From Candidatus Pacearchaeota archaeon CG10_big_fil_rev_8_21_14_0_10_35_13 (GTDB lineage Archaea > Nanobdellota > Nanobdellia > Pacearchaeales > GW2011-AR1): DNA of 22,326 bases. This document shows positions 1 through 6,682 of this stretch, piece after piece. Made by a program: the position numbers and the translations under genes. Location of the stretch: assembly GCA_002763035.1 (NCBI GenBank), contig PFDC01000149.1, positions 1 through 22,326 of the forward strand. Direction: 5' to 3'. The notes under the pieces were generated by a model. The model ran no database searches. It was not told where the DNA came from and saw only the letters and a program-made list of their open reading frames with translations. The stretch's first letter is position 1; each line of letters opens with the position of its first letter.

Positions 1-3000
1 CTGAGAGGGTTGTTAGTTATCTTAAGGATAAGTTCCCTACGGAGTATGGTGATGATGATATTGCTGCTCATCATTCTTCTTTGAGTAAGGATTTGCGTTT
101 TAGTATTGAGGAGAATTTGCGTGATGGTAAGTTGAAGGTTGTTGTTTGTATAGACGGCAATACAGAGATATTGTTGGATGATGGTTCTTACAGAAAAATT
201 AAGGATTTGAAAGAAGGGTATGTTCAAACAATTAATAAAGAATTAAGATTATCATCTAATAATGTTATCTCTAAAACCTCAACTACCCAAAGAAAAACAA
301 TAATACTAAAGAGCAATCTTGGCAGAGAGATAAGATGTACTCCAGAGCATAAATTTCTTAGCATTAATAGTAGCGGTGATGTTGTATGGAAGGAGGCAAG
401 ACATTTCAAAAAGAAGGATACTATAGGAATTGTAAGAGCGATAAACAGTTCAGAAATCATAAGAGATGATTTCGATATTTTTCTATATAATAATTATCCA
501 GATGATGGATTCTTAAAAATAAACAATGATTTTCTTGATCTACTAAAAACATTAATAAAGGAGAAACATAAGAGCATAAAATCTTATCATAAAAGCTTAG
601 GGTTATCAATTGGGTATTCAACATTTACACATGCTTTGAATGGAAAGTTCTTGTTGAAAGTTGAATGTTATAGAAGATTATTAAAAGATCTTGAAATCAA
701 TAATAACGTCGCAGTAAAGAATATTATTGGAGTTTCATCAGGCAAGAGTGTTATGCCAAGACCTAGTCTTAACAAAGAATTTATCAGGATTATAGGTTTC
801 ATGCTTGCTGAGGGATACATATCAAGTAGGTCATTATTTATTTCAAATAAGAACGAGAAAGTTCTTGAATTTTATTCAGACATTATAGAGAGATTATCTG
901 GAAAAACGGTTGGTAAGAAACTTGGTTCTACAGGAACACCTATTCTTATATGGGAATCCGTATTCATGGCGAGATTACTTAAGAATATCGGATTCCATCG
1001 GGGGAGAAAAGCAAGAATAATAAAACTCCCAGAGATTATCTTAAGGTTACCAGAAGAATATCTAATTGAGTTCCTTTCTGCTTGCTGGGACGGTGATGGT
1101 TTTATTGAAAAAAAAGAGAACGGAAGGGTCTATTCAGCTGGATACTGTACAACAAGTAGGGAATTCGCTAACGATATATCAAACCTTTTATTAAGATTAG
1201 GGATTATGTCATCTGTAAGAAAAAGGTATCATGATGAGATTCAAGAACATCTCGGCAGGAAGATTATAAAAAAAGGATATTTTTACACCGTTTCATTACT
1301 TGGCGGAGAACACCTGCGGAGATTTGCTGAGAAGGCAAACTTTGTTAGAGACAATCTTAAAATCTTGAAAAGTGTTTTAGATTTAAATGGATACTGCAAT
1401 ATCGATGTAATACCAAATATTGGAATGAAGCTTAAAAAGTTAAGAGTTATGGAAGGGATATCGGCTTATAATATGCAAAAATTCCATGGTCTCAATCCTG
1501 GGAGATATGAAACTGGTGGACGTAGCATAACGAGGAATCAGCTTAAAAGGTTGCTCAAAATTTATAAAAACAAGGACAGTACCTTAGAGTATCTCTCTAA
1601 ATCAGATATCTTTTGGGATAGAATTAAAGAACTGAATAGTTCAGAAGAAGAAACTGTTTATAATATAGAGATAGAAACAGATCATAATTATATCGCTAAT
1701 TCGTTCATCACAAAAAATTGTTCTACTTCTTTGGAGTTAGGTATTGATATTGGTTTTATTGATTTAGTTATAATGCTTGGTAGTCCTAAGGCTTCTTCAA
1801 GGGCTACTCAAAGGTTGGGTAGGTCCGGCCATAAGCTTCATGATGTTGCTAAGGGACGTTTTATCATTACTGATCGTGATGATCTTGTTGAGTGTTCTGT
1901 TATTCAGAAGGAGATGATTGATGGAAGAATTGATAAGATTCAGTTTCCTCATAATGCTCTTGATGTTCTTTCTCAACATATTTATGGTATGGCTATTCAT
2001 AAGGTTTGGGATATTGATGAAATTTTAGGTGTTATTCGTAAGAGTTATTGTTATCAGGGTCTTTCTAAGGATGATTTTTTTAGTGTTATTAGTTATCTTA
2101 GTGGTGATTATAGTCTTGAGAAGTCTTATGTTTATGGTAAGATTTGGTATGATGAGGTTGAGCGGAAGATTGGTAAGCGTGGTAAGATGGCAAGAGTTAT
2201 TTATCTTACTAATATTGGCACTATTCCTGAAGAGTCATTTATTACTGTTAAGATGTCTCCTTCTGGTGTGAAGATTGGTGTTATTGATGAGTCGTTTATT
2301 GAGCGTATGAAGAAGGGTGATGTTTTTGTTCTTGGTGGTTCTAAGTATCAGTACATGTATACTAAGGGTATGAATCTCTATGTTAAGTCTGCTGTTCATC
2401 GTAATCCTACTATTCCTTCATGGTTTTCTGAGATGCTTCCTTTAAGTTTTGATACTGCTCTTGAGATTTCTAAGCTTCGTATGATGTTGAGGGAGAGGTT
2501 TGAGAAGAAGGTTAAGAAGAAGGAAATGATTACTTTCCTTAAGGATTATTTGTATACTTCTGAGCATATTGCTGGGGTGATTTATGAGTATTTTCTTCAG
2601 CAGTTTAGTTATTCTGTGATTCCTGATTCTAAGAATATTCTTGTTGAGCGTTATCATGATTCTAAGCTTAATAAGAATTATCTTCTCTTTCATTCGATGT
2701 ATGGTCGTCGTGTTAATGATGCCTTAAGCCGGGCGTTAGGTTTTCTTATTAGTAAAGCTGCTAAGAAGCGTGATGTTGAGTTGGGTATTAGTGATAGGGG
2801 CTTTTATATTGCTGGTGAGGTTCTTCCTTTAGAGAAGGCTCTCAAGGAGCTTACTTCTGATAATCTTAAGCTTATTGTTGAAGAGGCTGTTGAGAAGACT
2901 GATATTCTTACTCGTCGTTTTCGTCATTGTGCTACTCGTTCTTTGATGATTCTTCGTATGTATAAGGGTCAGTCTAAGTCTGTTAAGAAGCAGCAGATGA

Positions 3001-3365
3001 AGAGTCATTTTCTTATAGCTGCTGTTAAGAAAATTTCTCGTGATTTTCCTATACTTAAGGAGGCTAAGCGTGAGGTTCTTGAGGATTTAATGGATGTTAT
3101 TAATGCTAAGAAGGTTCTTGAGGAAGTTTCTAGTGGTAGGATTAAGATTACTATTCGTGATACTGATCTTCCTAGTCCTTTTGCTCTAGGTCTAATACTC
3201 CAGGGTCATACTGATCTTATTCGTATGGAGGACAGGCAGGATTTTCTTAGGCGTATGCACAAGATTTATATTAGTGAGATTAAGAAGAAGTCTGGTATGA
3301 GTGATTATGATAGTTATCTTAATGAGTATTATAATGATTCTGAGGGGGTTAAGAATGAAGAGTAG
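1..3365 (+). CDS. lhr: Lhr-family superfamily-2 helicase, 5' partial, intein-interrupted
   Basis: C-terminal part of a large helicase-related (Lhr) ATP-dependent helicase, a family of DNA/RNA unwinding enzymes in archaeal nucleic-acid repair. The frame is open from base 3, so the start and the ATPase motifs I-III lie upstream of the window; TTG 81 is not a true start. After removal of the intein, V-V-V joins C-S-T-S-L-E-L-G-I-D-I-G (motif V), followed by Q-R-L-G-R-S-G-H (motif VI, from about nt 1809). The 548-residue C-extein has Lhr-specific signatures: N-I-G-T-I-P-E-E, a G-D-V-F-V-L-G-G strand, and P-S-W-F-S-E-M-L-P-L-S-F-D. Its length suits the family's winged-helix and C-terminal domains. 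The extein favours T-ending codons, CGT Arg and AAG Lys; the intein does not. The gene ends in TAG, and no strong terminator follows. Identification is firm; the cellular role within repair is not resolved. Confidence 0.93.
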   Translation, partial: ERVVSYLKDKFPTEYGDDDIAAHHSSLSKDLRFSIEENLRDGKLKVVVCIDGNTEILLDDGSYRKIKDLKEGYVQTINKELRLSSNNVISKTSTTQRKTIILKSNLGREIRCTPEHKFLSINSSGDVVWKEARHFKKKDTIGIVRAINSSEIIRDDFDIFLYNNYPDDGFLKINNDFLDLLKTLIKEKHKSIKSYHKSLGLSIGYSTFTHALNGKFLLKVECYRRLLKDLEINNNVAVKNIIGVSSGKSVMPRPSLNKEFIRIIGFMLAEGYISSRSLFISNKNEKVLEFYSDIIERLSGKTVGKKLGSTGTPILIWESVFMARLLKNIGFHRGRKARIIKLPEIILRLPEEYLIEFLSACWDGDGFIEKKENGRVYSAGYCTTSREFANDISNLLLRLGIMSSVRKRYHDEIQEHLGRKIIKKGYFYTVSLLGGEHLRRFAEKANFVRDNLKILKSVLDLNGYCNIDVIPNIGMKLKKLRVMEGISAYNMQKFHGLNPGRYETGGRSITRNQLKRLLKIYKNKDSTLEYLSKSDIFWDRIKELNSSEEETVYNIEIETDHNYIANSFITKNCSTSLELGIDIGFIDLVIMLGSPKASSRATQRLGRSGHKLHDVAKGRFIITDRDDLVECSVIQKEMIDGRIDKIQFPHNALDVLSQHIYGMAIHKVWDIDEILGVIRKSYCYQGLSKDDFFSVISYLSGDYSLEKSYVYGKIWYDEVERKIGKRGKMARVIYLTNIGTIPEESFITVKMSPSGVKIGVIDESFIERMKKGDVFVLGGSKYQYMYTKGMNLYVKSAVHRNPTIPSWFSEMLPLSFDTALEISKLRMMLRERFEKKVKKKEMITFLKDYLYTSEHIAGVIYEYFLQQFSYSVIPDSKNILVERYHDSKLNKNYLLFHSMYGRRVNDALSRALGFLISKAAKKRDVELGISDRGFYIAGEVLPLEKALKELTSDNLKLIVEEAVEKTDILTRRFRHCATRSLMILRMYKGQSKSVKKQQMKSHFLIAAVKKISRDFPILKEAKREVLEDLMDVINAKKVLEEVSSGRIKITIRDTDLPSPFALGLILQGHTDLIRMEDRQDFLRRMHKIYISEIKKKSGMSDYDSYLNEYYNDSEGVKNEE
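147..1718 (+). other. In-frame LAGLIDADG intein in helicase motif V
   Basis: A 524-residue intein begins at Cys 147-149 (C-I-D-G-N-T-E-I-L-L-D-D-G, block A) and ends at Asn 1716-1718 before Cys +1 (1719-1721). Block B has T-P-E-H (its conserved His). Two LAGLIDADG helices are visible: I-I-G-F-M-L-A-E-G-Y-I-S (about 789-824) and E-F-L-S-A-C-W-D-G-D-G-F-I (about 1068-1106), each with an acidic residue, so the homing endonuclease looks intact. Block F is Y-N-I-E-I-E-T-D-H-N-Y-I-A-N. Two further helical stretches (about 525-700 and 1411-1560) resemble DNA-binding helix-turn-helix inserts. The residue before the terminal Asn is Lys, not the usual His. Codons shift to AGA/AGG, AAA and ATA relative to the extein, which suggests acquisition from elsewhere. 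Confidence 0.93.
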
Positions 3366-3593
3366 TGACTTCCTTCCCACCTTAATGGTTGCTCATTCCT
3401 TCGCAATCTGTCTACGGCGGAGTGGGGCTTCCATCAGAATATTATCATCCTATAGAAACAACTAATTGCTCAATGTCCAACAAAACCATTATAATAAGGA
3501 TTATCGAGGTAGTAATTTATCATTAATTGAATAGGCAATTATTCCTCGCCCTCATCCACACACTAGAGATATGTAAATTTCACACTCCATACT
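3366..3593. other. Intergenic stretch with no recognised gene
   Basis: No credible reading frame or RNA gene is seen between the helicase stop and the promoter block. The only local structure noticed is a 6-bp inverted repeat with a 6-nt loop (3524-3541). It has no T-tract after it, so I do not call it a terminator. Confidence 0.5.
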
Positions 3594-3640
3594 TAATTAA
3601 CCACTAGCCAGTGACAATTAACCAAAAGGTTTATATACTT
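3594..3640 (+). promoter_or_regulatory. Archaeal promoter/operator block, copy 1
   Basis: This 47-bp block is identical to 4957-5003. It holds a purine-rich BRE-like CCAAAAGG directly before the TATA box TTTATATA (3630-3637). The ATG of gene A starts 21 nt after the TATA box, which predicts a leaderless or nearly leaderless mRNA. Upstream of the BRE are two direct copies of AATTAACC (3595-3602 and 3616-3623), 21 bp apart or about two helical turns. Between them is the inverted repeat CACT-n4-AGTG (3602-3613). This arrangement suggests a regulator site as well as a core promoter. The promoter is well supported; the operator is inferred. Confidence 0.8.
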
Positions 3641-3658
3641 CCTTAGTCTAGATATTTT

Positions 3659-4318
3659 ATGGAATCTTATTATGATATGGATGCTGGCACTTGTTATGGT
3701 GTGTTAGAAGGTTGTGAACGCTCTGTCAAACTGTCTAGGGAGGATGTTAATGCTAGAGAAGCTTTTCTTGAGTCTAGAGGTAGTACCGATCGTTCTAGGC
3801 CTAGAAGGAATGAAATGGAGAGGATTCTTTCTAGAGAAGATGTTCGTGGTAGAGAAACCCCTGATCATCGTAAACATTCATTTTTCTGTGAAACCCCGGA
3901 ATTTGTTGCTTTAGCTTCCCGTATTGAAAATTGTGTAGAGGATATCGTTTTAGATAATGGCAATAATCCTCTAAGAGATTATGACATGAGGAAGGTTGGT
4001 TCTATTAATCTTATCAAGGGTCTTGTCAGGAAGGGTTCTAGAGATACGATGATACCTCCAAGGTATGAAATTAATATTTCTCTTAAGCCTAGGGATAGTT
4101 CAGAGGATAGTCCTCTTTATCTCGCTAGCATTGATATTGAACAAACAGATGTTCTTAGGAAAGGTGAGTATGTAGCAGGTTTCGAGTTGGTTACTCGTTG
4201 TAGGGGCGTTCCAGAATTTTCCCAAGTTCTTATGGATTATATCAGGAAATCTTATGTTGATGTTATGGAAAATTATGATCAGTTATCAGATAGTGAATCT
4301 GATTCTAGGAGTTTATAA
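3659..4318 (+). CDS. Hypothetical protein A, first gene of a two-gene operon
   Basis: A 219-residue soluble protein of unrecognised family. The start ATG lies 21 nt after the TATA box and needs no leader. The N-terminal third is Arg/Glu-rich and probably disordered, with the motif L-S-R-E-D-V repeated at residues 25-30 and 57-62, each followed by an x-x-R-E pair. Residues about 80-205 look folded: a helix with V-E-D-I-V-L-D-N (93-100), beta-rich stretches with alternating hydrophobics (about 135-180), then a helix from P185 to about 205. The tail (208-219) is Ser/Asp-rich. No membrane segment or known catalytic motif is visible. It shares its promoter block, M-E start and helix-strand-helix order with gene C (5022-5504), which has L-E-N-L-V-I-D-N at the matching place, so the two may be paralogues. 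Gene B starts 1 nt after its stop. Confidence 0.75.
   Translation: MESYYDMDAGTCYGVLEGCERSVKLSREDVNAREAFLESRGSTDRSRPRRNEMERILSREDVRGRETPDHRKHSFFCETPEFVALASRIENCVEDIVLDNGNNPLRDYDMRKVGSINLIKGLVRKGSRDTMIPPRYEINISLKPRDSSEDSPLYLASIDIEQTDVLRKGEYVAGFELVTRCRGVPEFSQVLMDYIRKSYVDVMENYDQLSDSESDSRSL
4307..4311 (+). promoter_or_regulatory. Shine-Dalgarno AGGAG for gene B
   Basis: AGGAG lies inside the last codons of gene A, 8 nt before ATG 4320. It fixes the start of gene B at that ATG rather than at upstream in-frame starts, and it shows that B is translated from the A-B message. Confidence 0.8.
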
Positions 4319-4319
4319 G

Positions 4320-4763
4320 ATGCCTTATGATCCTCAAAGAGATGCTGTTGGTGAAAAACCTGACATCACAGTTTCTTCTCTAGCTTTAAGGAAGTATTTT
4401 TCATCATATCACAGGAGTTCCCGTGGAGTATTAGGTTTTAGTCGAATAGAATTTCTTAAAAATGCTTCAAGAACTTTGCTTTCTAGTTGGGTGCCTTTGG
4501 TGCTTGCAGGTCCAAGTGATTATTCAAGTGTTGAGGAGGTAATCGCAGATTCAAGTAACAAAGGTAGAACAAGATACTCATTTTTCTTTGGTTATCAGGG
4601 GACTACAACACAGGTTAAGGTCTTAGCAAATGATGATGGAGTTATGATTTGGGTTCCTGGGAGTGCTAATAGGTGTTCTCAATTAAGAGATTATCTTACT
4701 GAGAAGTTTAATGGTCTTGAAGAAGAACTTAATAATAGTCTTAATTCATTAATTACTCAATAA
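4320..4763 (+). CDS. Hypothetical protein B, second gene of the A-B operon
   Basis: A 147-residue protein of no recognised family. The start is set by the AGGAG 8 nt upstream and by the 1-nt gap after the stop of gene A; the open frame extends further upstream, but that part overlaps A. The layout is an N-terminal charged segment, a helix with hydrophobic face (about 42-64), a beta region rich in aromatic and alternating hydrophobic residues (Y86-S-F-F-F-G-Y to M109-I-W-V-P), and a C-terminal amphipathic helix (Q121 to about 145). This helix-strand-helix order resembles genes A and C, but I see no clear residue-level match. It has a single Cys (119), no signal peptide and no membrane segment. 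A second stop (TAG) follows TAA directly. Confidence 0.75.
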   Translation: MPYDPQRDAVGEKPDITVSSLALRKYFSSYHRSSRGVLGFSRIEFLKNASRTLLSSWVPLVLAGPSDYSSVEEVIADSSNKGRTRYSFFFGYQGTTTQVKVLANDDGVMIWVPGSANRCSQLRDYLTEKFNGLEEELNNSLNSLITQ

Positions 4764-4956
4764 TAGTTTATTAATAAGTTTACTTCTGACATTAATTGTT
4801 TTTCTGGGCATGATAATTCTATGAACTCTCTGGAGTATTCTTTGTTCTCTACAATCATTAATTCACAACCGTATAATGATAAAGTACTACCTCAATAATC
4901 TTTATTCTATTTTGGGTTAATACCCCGCATTTTGTTTGTCCTATCATCCCATGTTC
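4764..4956. other. Intergenic stretch between gene B and promoter copy 2
   Basis: AT-rich spacer with no reading frame I would defend. A short T-run shortly after gene B (about 4798-4804) could help end the A-B transcript. Nothing else stands out. Confidence 0.4.
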
Positions 4957-5003
4957 TAATTAACCACTAGCCAGTGACAATTAACCAAAAGGTTTATATA
5001 CTT
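4957..5003 (+). promoter_or_regulatory. Archaeal promoter/operator block, copy 2
   Basis: Identical over 47 bp to 3594-3640. The TATA box TTTATATA is at 4993-5000, and gene C starts at ATG 5022, again 21 nt later. The AATTAACC direct repeats (4958-4965 and 4979-4986) and the CACT-n4-AGTG inverted repeat are preserved. Flanking sequence differs on both sides except for ATTTTATGGAA at each start codon. Exact conservation in non-coding DNA fits a shared regulator or a recent duplication. Confidence 0.8.
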
Positions 5004-5021
5004 GTTTTAACTATACATTTT

Positions 5022-5504
5022 ATGGAACAAAGATATAATACGGGTACTCATAGAGGTTATGAATGGAACGTTAATCCAAAAGGAGTTAAGTCTGAAGAAA
5101 TCCCGTATAGAAGAGTTTCAAAGGGTGAAGGATCTGATATACGCAATCCAGAAGAAGGGGCTATTAAGGGAATTCGTGAAGCTTTAGAAAACTTAGTTAT
5201 TGATAATTATGAAAGACTCTATGATGCCGGGCGCAAGATTGTTCTTAAGCCAACCATAGATTCTAGAGAAATTGACTGGCAAACTAGGATTCCTCTTGAA
5301 GTTTATAATCCTGACAAAACATTAAGGAATAAAGCACAGGTCGTGACGGATTTTAATAAGCGCGGGAGATGTCTGAGAGTTTATGTTATGACCGACGAGC
5401 CTAAAGAGCCCGGACATCCTCAGGAGTTGATGAGTTTACTTAAGAGTTATGTTGGTGAATACTTGGGATCACTAGGACAAGCACGCGAGGTTGTTAGTGA
5501 TTAG
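5022..5504 (+). CDS. Hypothetical protein C, likely distant paralogue of A
   Basis: A 160-residue protein of unknown family. I chose ATG 5022 because the longer frame's GTG (4974) lies inside the promoter block, upstream of any transcript start. ATG 5022 keeps the same TATA spacing as gene A. Residues 1-45 are polar and probably flexible. A helix with A54-L-E-N-L-V-I-D-N (54-62) is followed by a positively charged strand segment (R71-K-I-V-L-K), two or three further strands (about 88-125) and a C-terminal helix (about P133-L151). The order, and the matching V-E-D-I-V-L-D-N of gene A, suggest a common fold. No catalytic motif, signal peptide or membrane span is seen. It stands alone, with the ADP-ribosylglycohydrolase gene downstream under a separate promoter. 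Confidence 0.75.
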   Translation: MEQRYNTGTHRGYEWNVNPKGVKSEEIPYRRVSKGEGSDIRNPEEGAIKGIREALENLVIDNYERLYDAGRKIVLKPTIDSREIDWQTRIPLEVYNPDKTLRNKAQVVTDFNKRGRCLRVYVMTDEPKEPGHPQELMSLLKSYVGEYLGSLGQAREVVSD

Positions 5505-5589
5505 GTTCTTTCTACAGATCCTTTTAGCAGATAATCTAACACTAAATTATTAAACCAAAGATAATTACACCATTCTTTAGTAATAACAA

Positions 5590-5633
5590 ATACATAGGTT
5601 TTTATACTCTTTTTGTTTTATTATCCTCAGGAG
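5590..5633 (+). promoter_or_regulatory. Promoter and Shine-Dalgarno of the ADP-ribosylglycohydrolase gene
   Basis: AGGTTTTTATACTC includes a TATA box (about 5599-5606) and resembles AGGTTTATATACTT of the two copies upstream, but without their operator-like repeats. AGGAG at 5629-5633 is 9 nt before ATG 5643. Initiation expected about 22-25 nt after the TATA box would leave only a short leader. This rules out the upstream in-frame TTG at 5613. Confidence 0.65.
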
Positions 5634-5642
5634 TACAATATT

Positions 5643-6578
5643 ATGGTTGATAAACAAGTTGATAAGATTAAAGGTGCTTTTCTAGGCTTTGCTATTGGCG
5701 ATGCTTTAGGCGCCCATAATGAGTTTACCACAAATTACACCCCAATTTCAGGTTATAAACCTTCTCCGAGAAAGGGTCTTCAAGCAGGTCAGTATACTGA
5801 TGATACTCAACATCTAATTCTTGGTGCCGATTCCTTATTAGCCTATGATGGTCGTCTTAATCTTGATGACATTTCTGACAGGTTAATTAGTTGGTATAAT
5901 TCTGGTGAGGCTAGGTCTATGGGCCACACTACTAGAACGACTATTAATAATCTTCAGTCTGGCGAGTCCCCATTAAGGTCTGGTGTTAATCATCCTAAAG
6001 CTTGTGGTTCTTTAGGTTTAGCCAGGTTTATTCCTTTTTCTTTATTGTCTGCGTTGCGTAGTTATCGCCATAAACTTTCTAGAGGTGATATCAAGAGGAT
6101 TTTAGGTGTGACTCATGCTCATAAAGATGTTTATCATATGGGCGATTTAGTTAATTATTTCATTCAGGAGATTACTCATGGTAAATCTCCATTAAACACT
6201 GCTAAAATGATCCTTTCTGAGAATGAGTTCCTTAATAAGAGGATTAGAGGTCGGTTAGATGATGCGGTTTCTCTTTCTGAGGGCAGTATTCCCCAAAACG
6301 AAGCTATTGATCATTTAGGCAATGGGGGTTTTGTTGAGGATGTTGTTTTTTCTTCATTATTCAGTGCTTTTAGAGGTAAGGATTTCAGAGCTTCTGTTTT
6401 ATGCGCGGCTAATGGTGGTGGCGATAGTGATTCACGTGCTGCTCTTACTGGTTTATTTTGTGGTCTTGATTCAGGATTGTCTAGTATCCCCGAAGGTTTA
6501 GTTTCTGGTTTGGAAGGTTCTGTTGATTTAGAGTCTAAAGCTAACAGCCTTTATTTGCTTAGTACTAACCAAAAGTAA
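5643..6578 (+). CDS. ADP-ribosylglycohydrolase (ARH/DraG family)
   Basis: A 311-residue enzyme of the all-helical, dinuclear Mg ADP-ribosyl-hydrolase family, which removes ADP-ribose from proteins or hydrolyses related conjugates. Signatures in order are G11-A-F-L-G-F-A-I-G-D-A-L-G-A, the metal-binding T-D-D-T (52-55), T-H-A-H near 157-160, N-G-G-F-V-E-D (227-233) preceding a helix, and G-G-D-S-D-S (259-264), the family's G-G-D-T-D-T with Ser for Thr. All metal-binding Asp positions are present and the length is normal, so it should be active. There is no signal peptide, so it is cytoplasmic. ATG 5643 is chosen for its AGGAG and its position after the promoter. No ADP-ribosyltransferase partner is visible in the window, so the substrate (Arg, Ser or a nucleic acid ADP-ribose adduct) cannot be told. 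Confidence 0.9.
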   Translation: MVDKQVDKIKGAFLGFAIGDALGAHNEFTTNYTPISGYKPSPRKGLQAGQYTDDTQHLILGADSLLAYDGRLNLDDISDRLISWYNSGEARSMGHTTRTTINNLQSGESPLRSGVNHPKACGSLGLARFIPFSLLSALRSYRHKLSRGDIKRILGVTHAHKDVYHMGDLVNYFIQEITHGKSPLNTAKMILSENEFLNKRIRGRLDDAVSLSEGSIPQNEAIDHLGNGGFVEDVVFSSLFSAFRGKDFRASVLCAANGGGDSDSRAALTGLFCGLDSGLSSIPEGLVSGLEGSVDLESKANSLYLLSTNQK

Positions 6579-6579
6579 G

Positions 6580-6593
6580 TTTTTTGTTTTTCT
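6580..6593 (+). terminator. T-tract terminator after the ADP-ribosylglycohydrolase gene
   Basis: A run of T residues broken by one G and one C begins two bases after the TAA stop. T-tracts are the usual intrinsic termination signal in archaea. The gene on the other strand ends at 6683, so transcripts converge here. A matching minus-strand T-run is weak (A5 on the plus strand near 6611-6615). Confidence 0.55.
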
Positions 6594-6682
6594 AATGGAG
6601 TTAGTACGCTCAAAAATCATCATTAAAATTTTTTATGCTCCTTAGCTTGTTGCGTAACTAACGAAGTGAGTAGGAGGATTTT

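Noticed and set aside
81..83. TTG 81 as a helicase start
   Set aside because: The frame is open from base 3 with helicase-like sequence, and the ATPase motifs must lie upstream.
3524..3541. 6-bp inverted repeat with a 6-nt loop as a terminator
   Set aside because: No T-tract follows, and the position is far from the helicase stop; it may be chance in AT-rich DNA.
4974..5021. GTG 4974 as the start of gene C
   Set aside because: It sits inside the promoter block before the TATA box; ATG 5022 keeps the spacing seen in gene A.
5613..5642. TTG 5613 as the start of the ADP-ribosylglycohydrolase
   Set aside because: It is only a few bases after the TATA box, upstream of the expected transcript start. 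ATG 5643 has AGGAG and begins just before the conserved domain.
6594..6682. Hairpin terminator for G2 on the minus strand
   Set aside because: Only short imperfect stems (such as CTCCT with AGGAG) and a T5 run were found, too weak to call.
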